A stretch of DNA of 64,000 nt, taken from contig CAWEWH010000002.1 in NCBI GenBank assembly GCA_963812775.1, forward strand, positions 53,359 to 117,358, written 5' to 3'. The stretch is from CAWEWH01 sp963812775 (GTDB taxonomy: Bacteria > Pseudomonadota > Alphaproteobacteria > Rhizobiales > Beijerinckiaceae). The position numbers and the translations under genes were made by a program. Every line of letters starts with the position of its first letter. The first letter of the stretch is position 1. This document shows, one piece after another, positions 59,511 to 64,000 of this stretch. Below the pieces are notes generated by a model that was not told the origin of the DNA, did no database searches, and worked only from the letters and a program-made list of their open reading frames with translations.

Positions 59511-60840
59511 ATGGATGACATGCCTGTCAATCTGCCTCGCTGGCTGCGGATCGTCCTCATGGTGTGTCTTGCGGCCGTCGCCACGACGGCCGGGCTCTTT
59601 GCCTGGCGCTTCTACAACGCGCCCGTGACGCTCACGGTCGCGACAGGCTCGGTCGATGGCGAAGCCATCAAGGTGATGAGCGCGGTCGCAAGCCGTTTTG
59701 GGCCGACCAATGCCAAGGTGCGGCTGAAGGTGATGGACACCGGAACGACCGTCGAAGCCGCCAAGGCCTTCGCCGACGGCAAGGTCGATCTCGCGGTGGT
59801 GCGCGCCGACGCCAACGGCCTCTCCGAGGCTCGCACCGTCGTTGTCGTGACCAATAGCGTCGTGATGATCCTCGTGCCGGCGAATTCCGCCATCGACGGC
59901 ATCGACAAGCTCAGGGGCAAGACCGTTGGCGTGGTGGGCGGTGACGCCAATGCGCAGCTCGTCCAGGCGCTCGACAAGGAATATGACCTCACCGGCAGCC
60001 GCGTGCAGTTCAAGGACCTGGCGCTCACGGAAGTGGCGGACGCCATCAAAGCCAAGCGTGTCGCCGCGGTCCTGATCGTGATGCCGGTCACGCCGCGCTA
60101 CGTTGCCATGGTGCGGGCCTTTTTCGGACATGGAGGGAAGCAGCATCCCGGCGTCATCGGCGTCGAGTTCGGCAGGGGCGATCGCCGCTGCGGCGCCCGC
60201 CTACGAAAGCTACGACCTGCCGAAGGGGTCGCTGCGAGGCTCCCCGCCGGTACCCGACGACGACCTCACGACGATCCGTGTCCCCATATATCTCGTCGCC
60301 AAGAAGTCGCTGAGCGACGACAAGATCATCGCCTTGACGAAGTCGATCATCGACGCGCGCCGGGAACTCGTGGCCTCGGTGCCGATCCTCGCGCAGATTG
60401 CTTCTCCCAGCACCGACAAGGACGCCTTCATTCCGATACATTCCGGAGCCGCGACCTATTTCAACGGCGAGGAGCAGTCGATCCTCGACCAATACGGCAA
60501 CGCGCTCTTCTATGGCCCGATGCTTCTCGGCGGGATCATGTCTGCGCTCGCATGGGCGTGGAAATTCGCCGGCGTGCCAGCCGACGGCACGACCAGCCCG
60601 CTGCGGCCGTTGCATGCCCTGGCAGGCCGGATACGCGAGGCCGGCACGGAAGACGAGCTCGCCGCGATCGAGGACGAGATCGATGCCATCTTGATGGCGA
60701 GGCTCGCTCGATATGGAAGCCAAGATCAGGACGTCAAGGATGCCACAGCCCTCAGTCTCCTGGCGCAACGGCTCGAGAAGCTGATCCTTCGCCGTCGGGG
60801 GAGCATCGTCCCCCACGGGGCGGCGCCTGCCTCGTCATGA
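59511..60840 (+). CDS. TAXI-type TRAP solute-binding protein (one frameshift)
   Basis: ATG 59511 (or 59520) with a signal anchor (WLRIVLMVCLAAVATTAGLFAW). The binding domain (about 35-330) has VTLTVATGSVDGEAIKVMSAVA, KVRLKVMDTGTTVEAA and GKTVGVVGGDANAQLVQAL. An extra T in GAG-T-TCG near 60173 splits the frame before AGAIAAAAPAYESYDLPKG. Corrected length about 442 residues. A C-terminal transmembrane segment (YGPMLLGGIMSALAWAWKF) and a cytoplasmic helical tail are unusual for a binding protein and suggest a sensor-like role. No TRAP permease gene is in the window. Confidence 0.82.
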
Positions 60841-60973
60841 CTGGCAGTTCCCGCAGCCGCCCGCCGAACGCGAGGCTTGGTCTGCGGCTGCGTTTCGGCC
60901 ATTTGCGCGACGCCTCTTGGTGCTGCTGACCGCGCTTCTTGCGTTCGGGCTGTTCGTTGTCGCGCCGCCCTAA
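60837..60973 (+). CDS. Small membrane protein overlapping the TAXI gene (frameshift suspected)
   Basis: ATG 60837 overlaps the TAXI stop (ATGA). The direct frame stops after 30 codons, but shifting one base gives PFARRLLVLLTALLAFGLFVVAPP with a stop at 60973, a clear single transmembrane helix. Translational coupling and the hydrophobic end make a real 45-residue protein plausible. Function unknown. Confidence 0.4.
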
Positions 60974-61185
60974 GCGGCAGGGACGCTCCGCTCGCGCGTT
61001 CGCATGACACGCGCCGGATCGTCCGAACGCTGCTCGCGCCACGTAGGCTTGTCGCGTGTGCCTCAGCCGCAACAGGTCCACGAAAACCAAGATGCTGTCC
61101 CCAATTGTCAATCGTGGGCCGGCGCCGCGCGCAATGATGCGGCTCGCCCGGGGCACGCGTACCCGATTTAGCGGGGGAGTTGATC

Positions 61186-62245
61186 ATGTCTCGTACAGTA
61201 GGTTGCGTTTTTTCATCCAGCTCGGACGTAGGTCCGGCCCGACGAAGCGCCGTGAGATACATGCGAGTGGCGGCGAGCGCCGGCATCGCGTTCGGCCTGT
61301 CGGTGTGCGGCGGGGCGCTGCTCTCGCCTGCGGTTGCGGACGAGGGCGGCGTGAGCTTCTGGCTTCCGGCCAATACGGGAGCCTCGCGGCGCTTCCGCAG
61401 AGCCCGGCTTCTCTATGGCGACGATCTACTATCATACCTCCGTGAAAGCCGGCGGCGATGTCGCCGCGGCGCGCCAGTTCCAGATCGGCAGGTTCACGCC
61501 AACCCTGACGGTCGACATCAACGCGAGGCTGAAGGCGCGGGCCGACCTTGCGCTCGGCAACGTAAACTACGTGTTCGAGACCCCAGTCCTTGGCGGACAG
61601 GCGGCCGTCGGCCTAACTGCACTGTACGGTCGGTCGAGCGCCACATTGGACGCGGCGGCGTTCGCGACGCTCGGGCCGTTCAGCGTCTTCAGGGCGGCCA
61701 GCATCACCGACTCGGTGACGGGCTTCGGCGACTTGTATCCGACGGCCTCGCTGCGCTGGAACCAGGGCGTGCACAACTTCATGATCTACGGTACCGGCGA
61801 CATCCCGGTGGGAGCTTACAATTCCGATCGTCTCGCCAATCTCGGCATCGGTCACGCTGCGATCGACGGGGGCGGCGGCTACACTTATTTCAACCCGCAG
61901 ACCGGGCATGAATTCTCGGCCGTCGCCGGGCTCACTTACAACTGGGAGAACCCATCGACCGACTACAAGAACGGCGCCGACTTCCACCTCGACTGGGGCG
62001 CGTCGCAGTTCCTGAGCCAGCAGTTTCACGTGGGGCTGGTCGGTTACTTTTACCAGCAGGTCACTGGCGACAGCGGTTCGGGCAATCGTGTCGGACCCTT
62101 CGAGTCGCGCGTGGTCGGCATTGGCCCGCAGGCCGGGCTCATCTTTCCGTTTGGCGACATGCAGGGCTACCTGAACGTCAAGGGCTACAAGGAGTTCGAT
62201 GCGGAGAACCGCGCCCGAGGTTGGAACACGTGGCTGACGCTGTGA
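61186..62245 (+). CDS. SphA-like (phenol-degradation MetA family) outer-membrane protein (two frameshifts)
   Basis: ATG 61186 with GGGGAG upstream. The N-terminus contains a signal segment (VAASAGIAFGLSVCGGALL) ending at ADEGG. Missing bases near 61363 and 61405 split the start; restored, it reads SFWLPGQYGSLAALPQSPGFSMATIYYH. The rest (about 270 residues) is a beta-barrel of the SphA/Phenol_MetA_deg type: alternating strands such as YPTASLRWNQGVHNFMIYGTGD and AGLIFPFGDMQGYLNVKGYKEF. Proteins of this family are thought to help uptake of aromatic or hydrophobic compounds. Confidence 0.8.
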
Positions 62246-62333
62246 TCTCGCCCGCCCGCAGCAGGCCCCGCCGACCGCACCGCGACGGCCCATCGTGACG
62301 AAATAGCGGGCACGGCGCCTCGGGAAGAAGACG

Positions 62334-62566
62334 ATGACGACATTGCGCAACAGCCTCGCATCCGTCTCGGCCGTGATGCTGCTCGTGTGGGCCTCGGCGG
62401 CTCACGGGCAAGCGCGCGAGCGCGGGCGAGGTCCGGTTGACTCCACGGTGGTTCAACGCCCCTGCGGGGAATATTACGGCTCGGAATACGGCTACGACTG
62501 TGTTCCCCCGCGGTTCGAGGGGCATGCTAAGCCGGCATGTCTGCGCCTATCGCACCGGACCGCCTT
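62334..62566 (+). CDS. Small secreted protein, 3' end uncertain
   Basis: ATG 62334 starts MTTLRNSLASVSAVMLLVWASAAHG, a signal peptide. The next 35 residues include CGEYYGSEYGYDCVPPRFEG with a Cys pair, after which the frame continues for another 90 codons without protein-like character. The true stop has probably been lost through a shift near 62520-62570. The end given is approximate. Confidence 0.45.
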
Positions 62567-62989
62567 GTCCGTCGCGCGTGTCGCCCGCCGGCCGTTGACG
62601 GCGCTCATCACAAGCTTAAATCCCAGTTTGAAGCACACTGCCCAAAAACGGGAGGTGGGTGAGCGTGGTCTGTTGAGGGCTCCGCTCCTCTCGGTGAGAA
62701 CGCGCCCGGCTACGCCAGGGGTTGCAAGTGGGCCCAAGGGGCTTGAAAGTGATGGAGGCGGACGGGTCCCTCCGCTTTCAGCGAAGGCACCTTCCCCGAT
62801 CTTCGGGGGTATGGGCCTGCCCTTGTGGTAAGACTCGTTCGGCGCCAGCACCAACGTGCGTCTTGGTCGCCCATCATCGTTTCGTCGTCAAATTGTACGT
62901 ACCGAAGACCTCGCTGCAAACAGCAGCGTCAGGAGGGTGTTCGCGTGGCTCAGGCACATTGTTTGGCGTCATCGAATTGGAACATCGGC
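62567..62989. other. Region without a recognisable gene
   Basis: About 420 bp. It includes a short stable hairpin (CCCCGA-TCT-TCGGGG at 62794-62808) without a T-run. I see no coding or RNA family signal. Confidence 0.4.
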
Positions 62990-63260
62990 ATGGCACAAGA
63001 CTTGCTGCCGACGGTCAGAAACAAGGAACAACCGCCTGTGATCAATCGTAAACACAACACGGCTCCTCGCGTCATCGACGACTGGCGGGTTGGACATTCG
63101 GGGGCGTATGTGGCCCTCCAGCTGGGAGATGGCGAACCGGTCTTGCTGGCTCTCGTAGAGGCGCGCAAGTTGGGTGGCGCCTTGGTTGTCGAAGCAAGCA
63201 ATCAGCGGGAAAGCGTTGGACTGATCGCACGCCAGGAGGAGAGCAAAACGGACGGATCAA
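62990..63260 (+). CDS. Small DWRVG-motif hypothetical protein, plus-strand copy (3' end approximate)
   Basis: ATG 62990 (MAQDLLPTVRN) or GTG 63038 with AAGGA before it. The core is IDDWRVGHSGAYVALQLGDGEPVLLALVEARKLGGALVVEAS. A diverged copy of the same core lies on the opposite strand at about 63440-63640. The open frame extends to 63394, but the part after residue about 85 lacks similarity to the other copy. No family recognised. Confidence 0.5.
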
Positions 63261-63434
63261 GCCGAGCTCGAACCAGAGGTGCGCAAGGGCCACGGGAGTA
63301 CATCTCCTCGAAGATGCACGCCACGAGGCGGCGAGCGCCTTCGCAAGCCGGTGGTCAACGGCCGCGGGACGTTCAAACCAGCGATTCTGAATGACCTTTG
63401 TGGATCTCCCAGGCCGCTGCCTCTGGCTGGCGCG

Positions 63435-63640
63435 GTCTGCAACTGGACCGACCTTCCTCTCCCGTTCCTCCACCTCCTGCAGCAACGCAGCGCCCAGCGC
63501 GCGGGCGGTCGTTGGCTTCAGAAGGAACGGCGGGCCTTTGTCCAGTTGGATCGCAATTGTCTCGCCCGTGTAGCCCACGCGCCAGTCCTCAACTTTGGTC
63601 AGAGAAGGCCGTGGGTGATTGCACTTACGCTAAATCATCG
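63435..63640 (-). pseudogene. DWRVG-motif protein, minus-strand copy with amber codon 3
   Basis: A GGGGAG site and ATG at about 63640 are followed by ATT TAG CGT AAG, so translation stops at codon 3, yet beyond it the frame reads on as VEDWRVGYTGETIAIQLDKGPPFLLKPTTARALGAALLQEVEERERK, paralogous to the plus-strand copy (IDDWRVGHSGAYVALQL...). The copy at 62990 has AAT at the TAG position. Either a pseudogene or a translation start further in. Confidence 0.5.
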
Positions 63641-63853
63641 CTCTCCCCTTTGGTAGGCTTGATCCAACCGTTTCCTATACGAGGTGTTTTGACAGTGCTG
63701 TTGCGCACATCACACTTGGCGCCCCGAATGTTACGGCTGGCCCGGTGCAGGCGCTGGCTTCGATGACCGGTGCGCCCGCCGCGGACCGAAGCTCCGGTCG
63801 GCCATAGGAATGTGATCAATTTATAAGAATGCTGGCCTGCACATGCCTCCGTT
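63641..63853. other. Short gap near the right end
   Basis: About 210 bp with no gene or RNA recognised. Confidence 0.4.
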
Positions 63854-64000
63854 TTAGAGGAAAGACAGCGCATACGCTTCGCCCCTCTGGGCTAGCCCCA
63901 CAATGAACGCAACAACAGTTGAGGTCGCCAGGAACGGGATTCTGAACAGAAAGGCCCGCTGATCGTCGAGCACGGTAAGGGCGCAGCCGGATGCATTGAC
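63854..64000 (-). CDS. C-terminal end of a minus-strand gene running off the window
   Basis: The last 147 bases form an open minus-strand frame of 48 codons ending TAA at 63854-63856, with a hydrophobic segment FLFRIPFLATSTVVAFIVGLA. The 5' part lies beyond the window. Too little is visible for a family call. Confidence 0.4.
   Translation of the reverse strand, partial: VNASGCALTVLDDQRAFLFRIPFLATSTVVAFIVGLAQRGEAYALSFL

Overview
The window is GC-rich DNA from an alphaproteobacterium, most likely Hyphomicrobiales. The clues are a groESL operon behind a CIRCE operator, two EcfG-type promoters of the alphaproteobacterial general stress response (GGAAC-N16-CGTT), a phasin, HWE/HisKA_2-type and MASE1 kinases, and many small secreted proteins typical of that order. 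The order-level placement is inference; no rRNA or tRNA gene is present to test it.

Layout. 1-4.1 kb: diguanylate cyclase (cut by the window edge), a membrane-anchored alpha/beta hydrolase, a double-hotdog thioesterase and a small protein. 4.1-6.3 kb: groEL, groES and CIRCE. 6.3-14.3 kb: a stress/envelope block (AhpD-like/HisKA_2 kinase, phasin, PepSY-like secreted protein, YflT-like protein, PHB-depolymerase-family esterase, CsbD-like protein, small secreted proteins). 14.3-37 kb: CorA, then a catabolic stretch of CoA-transferases, acyl-CoA dehydrogenases, glycerate 2-kinase, 2-hydroxy-acid oxidase, hydrolase, M20 peptidase, MaoC-type hydratases, HpcH/HpaI aldolase and SMP-30 lactonase, interleaved with chemoreceptor-like and cyclase signalling genes. 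36.8-38.2 kb: a ResA-like redoxin with an in-frame TGA in a WAxxUGC motif, then a GlsB/YeaQ-like protein. 38.2-44.4 kb: MscS channel, small lipoprotein, MASE1 kinase, RG-rich secreted protein. 44.4-51.5 kb: HupE/UreJ, PpiC and a decaying tandem array of DUF3604 genes with a companion secreted protein. 51.6-62.6 kb: receptor cyclase, AraC regulator, PAS kinase with a divergent NarL-type regulator, TAXI-type binding protein, and an outer-membrane SphA-like protein. 62.6-64 kb: sparse, with two diverged copies of a small protein facing each other.

The most interesting items are the probable selenocysteine redoxin with a possible downstream SECIS hairpin, a pair of about 170-bp double-hairpin repeats whose first TAG serves as the stop codon of the gene upstream, and the DUF3604 module array with scars of lost copies.

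Caution: at least 30 single-base frameshifts split otherwise well-conserved genes. They are spread over unrelated functions, so most are probably uncorrected sequencing indels rather than real pseudogenes. Frameshifted genes are reported as single features with the suspected position of each shift.
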